Assembly: GCF_001571305.1 (NCBI RefSeq)
Contig: NZ_BCTN01000010.1
Span: forward strand, 1-64,000
Length of the DNA: 64,000 nt
Direction: 5' to 3'
Origin: Erwinia persicina NBRC 102418
GTDB lineage: Bacteria; Pseudomonadota; Gammaproteobacteria; Enterobacterales; Enterobacteriaceae
The notes beneath the pieces are model-generated. The model was not told where the DNA came from, made no database searches, and worked only from the letters and a program-made list of their open reading frames with translations. Shown piece after piece: positions 9,301 to 17,517 of this stretch. The translations under genes were made by a program, and so were the position numbers. Each line of letters starts with the position of its first letter. The first letter of the stretch is position 1.

Positions 9301-12300
9301 CACCGCGCCGGACAGGGCCAGCGTCAGTCCGCTGGAACTCGATTCTGTCGTGGAATGCTTGCTGGCGCGATTCTCTGCCGAACTGATTTCCACGTTTTTG
9401 CCAACCAGGTTGATATCATTCCCGGCGATCACTTCTGAACCTTTAACCTGCAGATCGTTACCGGCCATCAGCGTGGTATCACCACTGACCGATCCCAGCT
9501 GACTGCCCTGCGACGTCAGTCCGGTGGTTTCATCGGTGGATTTATTCATCATGGAGCCGGCAGTGAAGCCAATGCCACCGGTGCTCAACAGGCCTGACTT
9601 GGTTTTCTTCGTCATTGCCCAGCCGTCGCGGCTCTCCTGAGCCGTGCCCACCGTCAGATTGTTACCTGCTTTCATCGTCAGTGAATCATCTGCGGCAACA
9701 TTACTGCCGCTGACGCCCAGGTCATGCCCGGCCGACAGCGTAATGTTGTCCCCACCCAGACTGCTGGCAGCGGCGTTCTGCTGGTTAAACCCGGCGCGAG
9801 TAGTGGTGGTATTGCTCGACAGGAAGCCTGATCCCTTAACCTTCGACGCCATATCCAGCGACGACTGCTCATCTGCCGTACCGATGCTGATGTCGTTACC
9901 GGCGCTCAGGTTAAGCGCGTTGCCCGCATTCAGCCTGGCGGCCGCTGTGGTAATATTATTGGCCGCCTGCATCAGCACATTGCCCGCGCCGGTGATCTCA
10001 CTGCCCTGTGCGGTGGTGGTACTCTGGCTCAGGTGATTGTCTTTATTCCAGACGATGTTGTCACTGCTGCCAGAATTCACCGCCGTCAGATTAATATCGC
10101 GCCCGGCGACCACGGTGGTCTGGCTGTTTTCCCCGGCGTTGACCACTTTCGCTCCCTGCAGATTGACGTCGCGTGCCGCCTGCAGCGCCAGTTTGCCGTC
10201 ATCCTGCTGCACGTACATGCCAGCCACGCGCGACACCGTGTCGCGACTAAAGCGGTTGCTGCCGTTGGTGCTTTCCGTATGGGTGGTCTGCGATACGAGG
10301 TTAAGATCGCGTCCCGCGCTGGCTACCAGCGAATTCTGCGCCTGGATCAGCCCGCCGTTATTGGTCAGATCCGTGTTGGCCAGCAGCTGCACGCTGCCGC
10401 CACTGATAATACCGCCGACGTTGGTGATCGTATCCCCGCTGATACTCAACAGCTGGCTGGCATTGACCCGTCCGGTATTGAGCATGTTACCGCTGACGCC
10501 GATGGCAATGTTGCGTCCGGCAAGCAGTGCGCCGCTGCCGTCCATGTCGCCCTGTTTAACCTGCGCATAGACCTGCGGCACCAGCACGCTCTGACGGCTG
10601 CCATCGGCCAGCGTGACGTCGCGCGCCACCAGCCACACCATATCGCTGGTCACGTTGGCCATCTGACTGGCGGTCAGCGCCACGCCCGGTACCAGACCAA
10701 AGGCTTTACCGAAGGCCACGCCAGACTCCATCAGCGCCTTGTACTGCTCTTCATCACTCTGATAGCCCGCCAGATAGCGATCGCCGGTCAGTTCCACCAG
10801 CTGCTCGCGCACCAGGCGCTGTTCATAGAAGCCGTCGCCCAGGCGTTTCTGGGTGATATCCGGATCGGACTGTAACTGCGACAGCATAAAGTCGGAACTG
10901 AGCCAGGTTTTCTGGTTGGTATAGCGCGGATCGGTCTCGATCAGGTAGCTGCTGGAGGCGGAGGGTAGCTGACTGAACAGGCTGTTTTCCGGCAGCGTGG
11001 TGTCCGGTACCTGCGAACGGATGACCGTCGCATCCGTTTGGCCCGCAATTTCAATACGCTGGCCACCCGGCAGGGAAGCCAGATCGCCGCCGTTCAGCAG
11101 GCCCAGGCTGTAGCCATCTAACGTCGGGGCACTGCTCTGTACCTGGGTATTGCCTTTGACAACGCCCGGTGACAGAGAAATAGACTGGATTTCATCCGGC
11201 GGCGTATAAGGTGAAGCATCGCGTTTCTGTTTATCATGCCCTTTCTTGTGGATGCGATCCCATTCGATCACCTGTCCCACTTTCTGCACCAGTAATGTGC
11301 CAGCCACTTCCACGTTTTTCAGGTTGGCATTGCTGATCAGCAGATCGCCCCCGGCGATAATACGGCTCTTATCGTTCAGGGTACTGTCGGCATTGATCCC
11401 CAGGCTGCCGCCCGCAATGATCTGGGCAGGATCGGATTCGGTGACCTGTTCCTGCCAGGTATTCTGCGTATAGGCATACTGATAGTAGTGATCCTGTTTG
11501 CACACGACACCGTTAATGCAGATGTGCTGCACTTCATTGTGCGAGAAGGTAATGTCGTAGTCGTTGGTGCCGTAATGGACGCCGTTGTTCAGCGACGGCA
11601 CCATATATTCTTCTTTCTGCTCCTCCGAGATGTGTACCATCTGGGTGGCAAAATGGTCATTGATGTTGTTCAGCGTGCCGGTATTGATCAGCATATTACC
11701 GGCGGATTCAATGGTGGCGCTGTGGTTGTTGAGGGTGGTAGCACGCCCTGCGGCGGCATCATTCTCATCCAGCTGACCGCCAATCGACATCTCACCACCG
11801 CTGTAGATCAGGCTGTGGGCCGTGTTGTTCAGTGTGCCGACGCCCAGATCCAGACGCTGACGGGCGGCGATTGTCGCCGCACTTTCGCCTTCGGTCAGGT
11901 TATTCAGTTCCCCGGCCTGAATCGCCAGGTGATCGCCGTAAATGCGGCCGGTGCCGATATTATTCACCGTCCCCGCCTTCAGCACGGTTTCGACACCATC
12001 AATAATGCCCCGGTTGGTCAGGCTGCCGGCCATATTCAGATCGGTGCTCTGTCCGCTGATGTCACCGCTCTGCTGATTATTCAGGTTGGCCGCCGTCACT
12101 GCTAACTGCTGGCCCGCGCCCAGCTGACCGGCATTATCCAGCGAGCCCTGCACACTGAGGTCGAGGTTGCCATTGGCCAGCGTACTGCCGGTATGGGTGA
12201 AGTCGCCGTTAACGCCCAGCTGCATATCGCCCAGAGACAGCAGTTGCCCGCTGCCGTTCACCGACTGGAGGCTGGCATCGAGGTTTTTCCCGGCAATGAT

Positions 12301-14349
12301 TTTGCCGCCCTCGTTATTCAGCGCGCCCGCCGTCAGCGTTGCGTTCTCCACGGCGGCAATACCGCCATTCTGGTTGTTCAGCGCCAGGCCGCCCGTTTCC
12401 AGCGTCAACTGCTGGCCGACCACCGTTCCGCCGACGTTATTGAGGCCTGCGCTACGTACCTGTACATTCCCTGCGGACTCCAGCCGTCCACCGTTATTGT
12501 CGAGCTGGGCACCATTCAGCGAGAGATCGCCACTCAGCGCGGAGATCATGCCGCGATCGTTATTGATCGCTCCCGGTGTCGTCACCGTCACCGCCGAACC
12601 CGCGCTGCGGCTGCCGCTCAGATCAATGTCTGCGGCCTGTACGTCGAGCTTGCCCGCCGCCAGATTCTGCCCGTGGCTGGCCAGTTTACCGCTGCTGGTC
12701 AGCGTCAGATCGCCGCTTTGTCTCACGCTACCGTCAGCGTTAATACCGCCGCCAAAGACCGAATTTATTCCGCTGCTTATCTCTCCGGCGCGGGCGTGCG
12801 TATCGCGACCGGCAGCAATCAGCCCGTCATTACTCAGCTGCCCGCTGACGCTGGCGCTCACATCACGTCCGGCATAAACCGAGCCCCCGCTGTTGGTTAA
12901 CTGGCCGCTGGTCAGCGTCAGATCGCCCCGGGTGGCAGAGATTGCGCCGCGATCGTTGTTCAGCACGCCCCCGGCTGTCACCGCCACCTCCGCCCCGCTG
13001 CTCTGGCTGTCGCTGAGATCAATATCTGTCCCCGTCACCGCCAGTTTGCCTGCCGCCAGGTTCTGTCCATGGCTGGCCAGTTTTCCGCTGCTGGCGAGGG
13101 TCAGATCGCCGCTTTCCCCCAGGCTGCCCGCGTTCTTCACCCCGGCACCAAACACGCCTTTTTTGCTGCTGTCGATCTCGCCTGCGCCGACGCTGGTGTG
13201 CCGCGCCGCCACAATCATACCCGCATTGTTCAACTGACCGCTGACGGTGGCCTTCATGTCGCGCTGGGCATACAGCGTACCGCTGTTACTCAACCCGCTG
13301 CCGCTGACCTGAATATCATCGCTGGCATTCACGGTGCCGCTGTTTTCAATATGTCCGTCAGCGCTGATAGTGACGCTGCCGGCCTGGGCACCGAGGGTCC
13401 CGGCGTTACGCACGCCGACACCGCGCTCCGTACCGATCAGTCGGATCTTTCCGGCGTACATGCCACCCAGTTCGGACACATCCAGTGCCACCACCGGCTT
13501 CACCGCGTTATCATCGGTTGTCCCGGCATTTTTGCTGACGCTCTCCCCGTCGGCGCTGACACGGTTTTTGCCGGTCGTCACCTTCAGGTCTTTCGCCCAG
13601 ACACCGCTGTTCACTTTGACCGTTTGCGCTATCAGGTCGGTGTAATCCTGGCGACTGCTGTCCAGACCGGCCCCCTTGACCACAATCTCGCCGCCATTGA
13701 CCTGATAACCGGCAATCTGACCGTTCTGCATAATCGCTTTACCGGTGGTCATCGTCGCGCGGTTGGCATTGATAAAACCGCAGCCTTCACAGGTGATCCC
13801 GGCAGGGTTAGCAATCACCACCTGGGCTTTTTTACCGGCCACTTCGATATAGCCATTCAGCTTGCTGGGGTCACGTGAGTTCACCTCATTCAGAATGACT
13901 TTTGCCTCGCCGCGCGCCAGGTAAGGGTTACCCGATACCCAGCCTCCCTGCTGCGACTGCACGTTTCGGTGGGAGTTGTTCAGCACCACGCCTTTTTTAT
14001 CCACATCGAACTGGCTGTAGGTGTTACGCGACACGCCGCCCGCGCTCGGGGCCTGAATATTGACCTGCGGCGTCCCGTTGGCCGTCTTGCCGACCATCGG
14101 CTGCTGGCCGGCAGGCGCCTTACCGTCTGCGGCGATCCCTGCCGCCTGCGCCTGGGGCAGCAGCGCTACCATGCCCAGCACGCCCAGAGTGAAGAACGCC
14201 AGCGGTGACAACTGCCCAATCAGCTGACTGAGCGTATGCCCTTCGCCGCTGGCCGCCGGACCCTTGCCGTGACCACGACCGTTTTCAGCCACCACCATCA
14301 ACAGGCCGCGTGCCTTGTTGAAAATTACGCGATAAAGATTCTTATTCAC
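6373..14349 (-). CDS. cdiA: CdiA-type contact-dependent inhibition / filamentous haemagglutinin exoprotein
   Basis: A 2658-residue TpsA exoprotein. An extended signal peptide region (ESPR, residues 1-75, MNKNLYRVIFNKARG) precedes a TPS secretion domain with the VVIANPAGITCEGCGF core. Long filamentous-haemagglutinin repeats (NNDRG, LTLTSG, NLAAG units) follow. A non-repetitive Tyr-rich segment lies around residues 900-1100. The pre-toxin region carries IEHN at residues 2329-2332 (7354-7365), where most relatives have VENN. The last 160 residues, ending WTIDVITPSINKGKKVEMKF, are a toxin domain I cannot assign to an activity. CdiB exports it to the surface, and contact with a neighbour delivers the C-terminus. 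The frame is intact. Confidence 0.9.
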   Translation of the reverse strand: MNKNLYRVIFNKARGLLMVVAENGRGHGKGPAASGEGHTLSQLIGQLSPLAFFTLGVLGMVALLPQAQAAGIAADGKAPAGQQPMVGKTANGTPQVNIQAPSAGGVSRNTYSQFDVDKKGVVLNNSHRNVQSQQGGWVSGNPYLARGEAKVILNEVNSRDPSKLNGYIEVAGKKAQVVIANPAGITCEGCGFINANRATMTTGKAIMQNGQIAGYQVNGGEIVVKGAGLDSSRQDYTDLIAQTVKVNSGVWAKDLKVTTGKNRVSADGESVSKNAGTTDDNAVKPVVALDVSELGGMYAGKIRLIGTERGVGVRNAGTLGAQAGSVTISADGHIENSGTVNASDDIQVSGSGLSNSGTLYAQRDMKATVSGQLNNAGMIVAARHTSVGAGEIDSSKKGVFGAGVKNAGSLGESGDLTLASSGKLASHGQNLAAGKLAVTGTDIDLSDSQSSGAEVAVTAGGVLNNDRGAISATRGDLTLTSGQLTNSGGSVYAGRDVSASVSGQLSNDGLIAAGRDTHARAGEISSGINSVFGGGINADGSVRQSGDLTLTSSGKLASHGQNLAAGKLDVQAADIDLSGSRSAGSAVTVTTPGAINNDRGMISALSGDLSLNGAQLDNNGGRLESAGNVQVRSAGLNNVGGTVVGQQLTLETGGLALNNQNGGIAAVENATLTAGALNNEGGKIIAGKNLDASLQSVNGSGQLLSLGDMQLGVNGDFTHTGSTLANGNLDLSVQGSLDNAGQLGAGQQLAVTAANLNNQQSGDISGQSTDLNMAGSLTNRGIIDGVETVLKAGTVNNIGTGRIYGDHLAIQAGELNNLTEGESAATIAARQRLDLGVGTLNNTAHSLIYSGGEMSIGGQLDENDAAAGRATTLNNHSATIESAGNMLINTGTLNNINDHFATQMVHISEEQKEEYMVPSLNNGVHYGTNDYDITFSHNEVQHICINGVVCKQDHYYQYAYTQNTWQEQVTESDPAQIIAGGSLGINADSTLNDKSRIIAGGDLLISNANLKNVEVAGTLLVQKVGQVIEWDRIHKKGHDKQKRDASPYTPPDEIQSISLSPGVVKGNTQVQSSAPTLDGYSLGLLNGGDLASLPGGQRIEIAGQTDATVIRSQVPDTTLPENSLFSQLPSASSSYLIETDPRYTNQKTWLSSDFMLSQLQSDPDITQKRLGDGFYEQRLVREQLVELTGDRYLAGYQSDEEQYKALMESGVAFGKAFGLVPGVALTASQMANVTSDMVWLVARDVTLADGSRQSVLVPQVYAQVKQGDMDGSGALLAGRNIAIGVSGNMLNTGRVNASQLLSISGDTITNVGGIISGGSVQLLANTDLTNNGGLIQAQNSLVASAGRDLNLVSQTTHTESTNGSNRFSRDTVSRVAGMYVQQDDGKLALQAARDVNLQGAKVVNAGENSQTTVVAGRDINLTAVNSGSSDNIVWNKDNHLSQSTTTAQGSEITGAGNVLMQAANNITTAAARLNAGNALNLSAGNDISIGTADEQSSLDMASKVKGSGFLSSNTTTTRAGFNQQNAAASSLGGDNITLSAGHDLGVSGSNVAADDSLTMKAGNNLTVGTAQESRDGWAMTKKTKSGLLSTGGIGFTAGSMMNKSTDETTGLTSQGSQLGSVSGDTTLMAGNDLQVKGSEVIAGNDINLVGKNVEISSAENRASKHSTTESSSSGLTLALSGAVGTALNTAKTISEMETDKQDDRVARLQLVKAGLDGYQAAQAVRGAVQDPTNTSFVGISLSLGMQKAQSESQSDQVTSAGSAIQAAKNLNIFATGSDSPAQDGDILVQGSQLQAGNEMLLSAARDINLLSAENSQVSSGDKSSGGGAIGASLGVGSGGAGLSIFANGNKGKGSENGDGLTHNETTLDAGNKITLLSGRDTTLTGAQVSADRIVADVGRDLTITSEQDSNNYKSKDQNISGGLSFTFGTMTASGSLSITNNKLTSNYESVQEQSGIFAGDGGYDVTVGNHTQLNGAVIGSTADAAKNRLDTGTLGFSDIQNQADYSASGVSLGMSSSFSTKDKTDESLPADQQPVKRTVTEQLGDNLAPNSMSASRSSGSGESTTYSAVSDGTLIVRNPEAQQQDVATLSRDVEHANQTLSPIFDKAKEQKRLQKVQLIGQVASQTVSAAIAEREYWALEAGIKEAGEAPGADATIKDREAYWDRVRGSDTYKDMMADYKDDGKIKMAADAAVTAITALAGGDASKALAQASAPYMAGVIKDLTLSDPKNPTAEEIATNAFAHAILGGVVAEMSGQNVAAGALGAGGGELAIRTIHNALYPEVATSDLNDQQKGTIKNLALIASSIAGAIGSGDSVGAAEGYANGNNAIEHNYLSAGEAERKAVLERKERLGTLTAAESSELNATRTVDKARDQAIKDVCTNGNKGGAACTALVSKAQQALDTYGESVSVRMLYSELYPQDAANASAIMSGVDAGSVTRDRAITAIARDSGKSWDEIAERYDTVMQLHAITVSLASVYMPGSVKTPAVSPKTSTNANIMEEAAALKRIADNNTTATDLSSKTTGMVFQQQAQKKINDLAAMYNDASLPPKDFSLSINGKTLMADPTTSIGAPVFKGASEADVKTYFQQISGAEVLPAAKAIPGKGTLYSVKVTSGANAGSTMTLRDFSNSTEQTGAKWTIDVITPSINKGKKVEMKFQ
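12466..13251 (-). repeat. Tandem 393-bp (131-codon) duplication inside cdiA
   Basis: Two adjacent in-frame copies, 13251-12859 and 12858-12466. Each runs from SVSGQL through VFG.G, SGDLTL.SSGKLASHGQNLAAGKL, DIDLS and NNDRG.ISA. SSGKLASHGQNLAAGKL is identical in both. Shared DNA blocks such as the one encoding SHGQNLAAGKL show the duplication is fairly recent relative to the rest of the filament. Confidence 0.8.
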
Positions 14350-14368
14350 CGGGGTTCATCCCTTCCAG

Positions 14369-14887
14369 TTAACGGCTTGCCAGCGGCGTTTCGCGCTGCC
14401 AGCGTGCAAATTCCTGATGCGTGACCGCATCGCCACGGAAATTCATAACGCGCAAACCGCGCTGTTCGCCTTTGTGATACAGCGAACGTACGCAGTGGTG
14501 CGGAAACAGCGTGCCGCCGACCAGCCGGCGCAGCGCCTGCTGATCTCCGAACGGCGCAATCCAGTCGCGGATCCACAGGCGGTCACCGCTGTTCCAGTCC
14601 CGTTCCTGTACGTGGATGCCGGACTGCGTGAGATAACGCTGCTCCGCCTCTTCATCCATCCACGCCCAGCTGAGGAAAAACACCGGCCTGCCGTCACGTA
14701 TCGCCAGCGCAAACTGCTGGTGCTTGATGGCGGGCAGCAGCAGCGTCGGCAGCGCGCTGAGCGGAATGTCGCGATGCTGCGCCGAGTGCATCCACAGCCA
14801 GACGCTGGTTCCCAGCACTTCGGACTCGCTGAAGGTGTCACTCAGCAGCGGGGAAATAACCTGAAAACCCTTCACCGGGATCGCCAT
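14369..14887 (-). CDS. cdiC: HlyC-type toxin-activating lysine acyltransferase
   Basis: A 172-residue protein of the HlyC/RtxC family, which moves a fatty acyl chain from acyl-ACP to lysines of a partner toxin. Family marks are LGTSVWLWMHSAQHRDIPL, LLPAI, FLSWAWMDEEAEQRY, and SGDRLWIRDWIAPFG. The catalytic His and Asp are expected at His38 and Asp108, a spacing (70) like HlyC His23/Asp92 (69). It lies between cdiB (1 bp gap, TGATATG) and cdiA (19 bp gap), so the natural substrate is CdiA. Such genes occur in some cdi loci (cdiBCAI). Which lysines are modified cannot be told from here. Confidence 0.85.
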   Translation of the reverse strand: MAIPVKGFQVISPLLSDTFSESEVLGTSVWLWMHSAQHRDIPLSALPTLLLPAIKHQQFALAIRDGRPVFFLSWAWMDEEAEQRYLTQSGIHVQERDWNSGDRLWIRDWIAPFGDQQALRRLVGGTLFPHHCVRSLYHKGEQRGLRVMNFRGDAVTHQEFARWQRETPLASR

Positions 14888-14888
14888 A

Positions 14889-16592
14889 TCAGTATTGCCA
14901 GCTCAGATTGAAACCAAGGGTGACCGGGCTGGTACTGAAACCGTCCGGTTTAGAGAACGGCACCCCGGCGAACAGGTCATAGCCGGTATTAAAGGCATTA
15001 CCGCGCAGGCCAATCACGCCGCCCGCCAGATGACGCCCAACCTGATAATCAATACCGCCCTTCACTTCGCCATAGTCCGCACCCAGGTAAATTTCCTGAT
15101 TCGGTAACGGGGTTCGCCACGCGATGTCATTACGCACGTACCAGCCTTCGTCGCCGTTCAGGGTAAATTCCCCGTCAAAACCACGCACCGTCCAGCGGTT
15201 ACCAATGGACATCTGATCCTGCGGCGTCAGCCGGGAGTGGGTCATCTGACGCTGGAACTGGCCGTTATAGCGGAAGGACTGCCCCCACAGTTCGAACGGT
15301 GCATCCAGCTGCAGGGAGAGTTGAATAATCTTCGCCAGCCCGGTGCCTTCATCAAAATTCTCTTCCGGAGCAGGCTGGGCACCAAACCAGCGGGTACCGC
15401 GCTGATAGCTGACACCCGCATCCAGCGTGGCCTGACCGATATAGTGGCGATGCTGTAAGCCCAGGCGCCAGGCAGAGGTCTGACGCCGCTGCTGCTCAAT
15501 CTCTGTGTCGTTAATGTAGTTACTGGATTCGCGTGTCATCACCTCATAAGTAAAAGAGGTTTTCTGGCTGCCGCTGCGGTGCAGAACGCGTCCCAGCTGG
15601 AAATTAAGGTTCTTGCTCTTGCCGCTGTAGCGGTAGTCGAAGCCGGTTCCCAGCCCCGACTGACGATAGTCGTAGTCACTGAAGGTGACGCCGGTCGTCC
15701 AGTAACCGAAGGGGACGGAGTAGTGGATCAGGGTATTTTTACTGTCGCGGTCGCTTTTCGGCTGCAAAGCCTGACCGGCTGAAACATAGAACAGGTCGCT
15801 GAGTGACAGCGGGTTATCCACGGAGAGCGTCAGGCCGCCCTGATAGCGTCCGGTGCTTCTGCTGCCGGAATCATCCAGCGACGCGCCCAGCCGCCAGTGG
15901 CGGGCCTGTTTCCAACTGACGTTGATATCGCTTTCCCCCGGCTGCTCACCGGGAACAATCTGCATATCCGCCTGTACGGTCGGCAGGCGCTGCAGATTTT
16001 CCAGTCCCTGTTCAATATCGCGCAGATCCAGCAACTCTCCGGAACGGGAAGGCAGAGCGGTATAAAGCTGGATGTAGCGATCGCTGTCCGGCGTCAGGCG
16101 GATGTTGCGCACCTTTCCGGGTACCAGCATCAGCTTCAGCGTGCCGCTGTTAATATCCTGCGGCGGTGCCAGCACGCGGGCGGTGACATAACCATGATCC
16201 ACCAGGCGATTCTGCAGGGCGCTCATCAGCAGGTTGATCCCCTTCCCGCCGAGGCACTGCCCCTGCGCCTGATCGGCCAGCTTTTGCAGTGGCATCCAGT
16301 GCGGGAAGGCATCCCGGCCCTGCAACTCAATGTGTTGCAGCGGGAAACAGGGCTGTTCGCTGGGGAACTGAAGGCGGCTGAAGAAGCTGCCTGGTGCCTG
16401 TAAACGCACGTCCGGGGCGGGCGGCGTCAGCTGACGTTCCGCAGCACGCTGACGTTCCTGCTGATTAATCAGCTGCTGATCGCCAGCCGTGGCAGCGGCC
16501 ACGCTTCCTGCGTGAAATAAACTAATAATAACGGCCAGACTACTGAGACGTGCAGGGGTTACCCCGTCTTTTCCAGACGCAATCCGTAGCAT
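14889..16592 (-). CDS. cdiB: CdiB-type two-partner secretion outer-membrane transporter (Omp85/TpsB)
   Basis: A 567-residue ShlB/FhaC-family protein. An N-terminal signal peptide (to about residue 34) is followed by a plug/linker helix ([17 protein letters not shown]), two POTRA modules (about residues 75-230, including [13 protein letters not shown] and the [11 protein letters not shown] strand), and a 16-strand beta-barrel to the C-terminal aromatic (LSWQY). The barrel holds the conserved TVRGFDGE (VRGY-type) lid-loop motif. It recognises the TPS domain of CdiA in the periplasm and exports it. It is first in the operon and the next gene follows after 1 bp. Confidence 0.92.
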   Translation of the reverse strand: MLRIASGKDGVTPARLSSLAVIISLFHAGSVAAATAGDQQLINQQERQRAAERQLTPPAPDVRLQAPGSFFSRLQFPSEQPCFPLQHIELQGRDAFPHWMPLQKLADQAQGQCLGGKGINLLMSALQNRLVDHGYVTARVLAPPQDINSGTLKLMLVPGKVRNIRLTPDSDRYIQLYTALPSRSGELLDLRDIEQGLENLQRLPTVQADMQIVPGEQPGESDINVSWKQARHWRLGASLDDSGSRSTGRYQGGLTLSVDNPLSLSDLFYVSAGQALQPKSDRDSKNTLIHYSVPFGYWTTGVTFSDYDYRQSGLGTGFDYRYSGKSKNLNFQLGRVLHRSGSQKTSFTYEVMTRESSNYINDTEIEQQRRQTSAWRLGLQHRHYIGQATLDAGVSYQRGTRWFGAQPAPEENFDEGTGLAKIIQLSLQLDAPFELWGQSFRYNGQFQRQMTHSRLTPQDQMSIGNRWTVRGFDGEFTLNGDEGWYVRNDIAWRTPLPNQEIYLGADYGEVKGGIDYQVGRHLAGGVIGLRGNAFNTGYDLFAGVPFSKPDGFSTSPVTLGFNLSWQY

Positions 16593-16672
16593 AGTGTTGC
16601 CCTGAGCAAGGTTTATTATTTATACGATGTTGATGCCAGGTACTTTAACGATTTCTCTTCCAGGATTGTTCC

Positions 16673-16705
16673 TAAACTTACATTAAACTTACATTTGACT
16701 GACAT
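16673..16705 (-). promoter_or_regulatory. Three 11-bp direct repeats upstream of cdiB
   Basis: On the plus strand TAAACTTACAT occurs twice in a row and is followed by the related TTGACTGACAT. On the cdiB strand the first two units read AGTTTA-N5-AGTTTA, the 11-bp phase typical of OmpR/PhoP-class response regulators (PhoP box consensus T/G-GTTTA-N5-T/G-GTTTA). They lie about 80-115 bp before the cdiB start. The rest of the 16593-17013 gap is AT-rich with no other clear element. Confidence 0.4.
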
Positions 16706-17013
16706 TTTTGAATACAAAAGCACCAGGCAAAAGGGAATGCACTTCGGTAAAACTCATAATTAATTCGTTAACAATCAATGCATTATTCTATATTTAAGAA
16801 AAAATACATAAATCACCATAAGTCAAATTACCCCACTGGAATTAACCGGAAACAAGTAGAAATAGTTAAGATAATACCCCAAGTATATAGTCGCCACTGG
16901 TACGGAAAAATACCCCGCTTTATTACGCCAGGCCGCCAGAAAAGAGATTACTTTTACCTACGGCTGCAAATTCAAGTACACTCCCGCCGGGTATTCCTGC
17001 TTAAAGAAAAGAC

Positions 17014-17454
17014 GTGTCACTGATCTCATTTTCTGCCACCCGCAGCCGTCCTGCCGCCTGGCTGGCCCTGCTGGCTATTTTGCTGCTGTTCGTTGCACCG
17101 GTGATCTCTAAATCACTGGCGCAGGTGCGTGGCGGTGAAAGCAGGATGATGATGCATCATGGCATGATGATGGACATGTCTGAGATGCCCGCTGTACATC
17201 ATGAGATGGCGGACACCGGCGATGCGGAGGCCCTGCCCCGACACCATCCGATGTCCATGATGGATGACAATGCCTGCGGCTACTGCGTGCTGCTGGTTCA
17301 TCTGCCCCTCGATCTGATGACGCTGCCACTGCTGTGGTCTTCATTACAGGCTGCCACGCTGCCGGACGTGCCGCTGTTCCAGCCGGTCGTCGCCCGCTTT
17401 GTTCCTCACTGCTTCCATCCCCGCGCCCCGCCGCTGGCGCTCGCCTCACGTTAA
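17014..17454 (+). CDS. DUF2946 family Met/His-rich protein
   Basis: A 146-residue protein with an N-terminal hydrophobic segment (residues 15-35) and a periplasmic-looking stretch of Met and His (MMMHHGMMMDMS, MPAVHHEM, HHPMSMM). It has the DUF2946 core NACGYCVLLVHLP. Such proteins are often next to PepSY or TonB-dependent receptor genes and are linked to copper or other metal handling, though no activity is established. It is followed by the PepSY gene after about 60 bp in the same direction, so the two probably form a unit. Confidence 0.7.
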   Translation: MSLISFSATRSRPAAWLALLAILLLFVAPVISKSLAQVRGGESRMMMHHGMMMDMSEMPAVHHEMADTGDAEALPRHHPMSMMDDNACGYCVLLVHLPLDLMTLPLLWSSLQAATLPDVPLFQPVVARFVPHCFHPRAPPLALASR

Positions 17455-17517
17455 TTTAACCTGCGGGCCCGCCGCAGACCCCGTGAATACCTGCAAAACA
17501 GGTGGATGGAAGAGACT

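Noticed and set aside
16778-17023. 81-codon frame upstream of the DUF2946 gene
   Set aside because: It lies in an AT-rich control region, has no ribosome site, overlaps the next gene start and has a composition unlike a protein.
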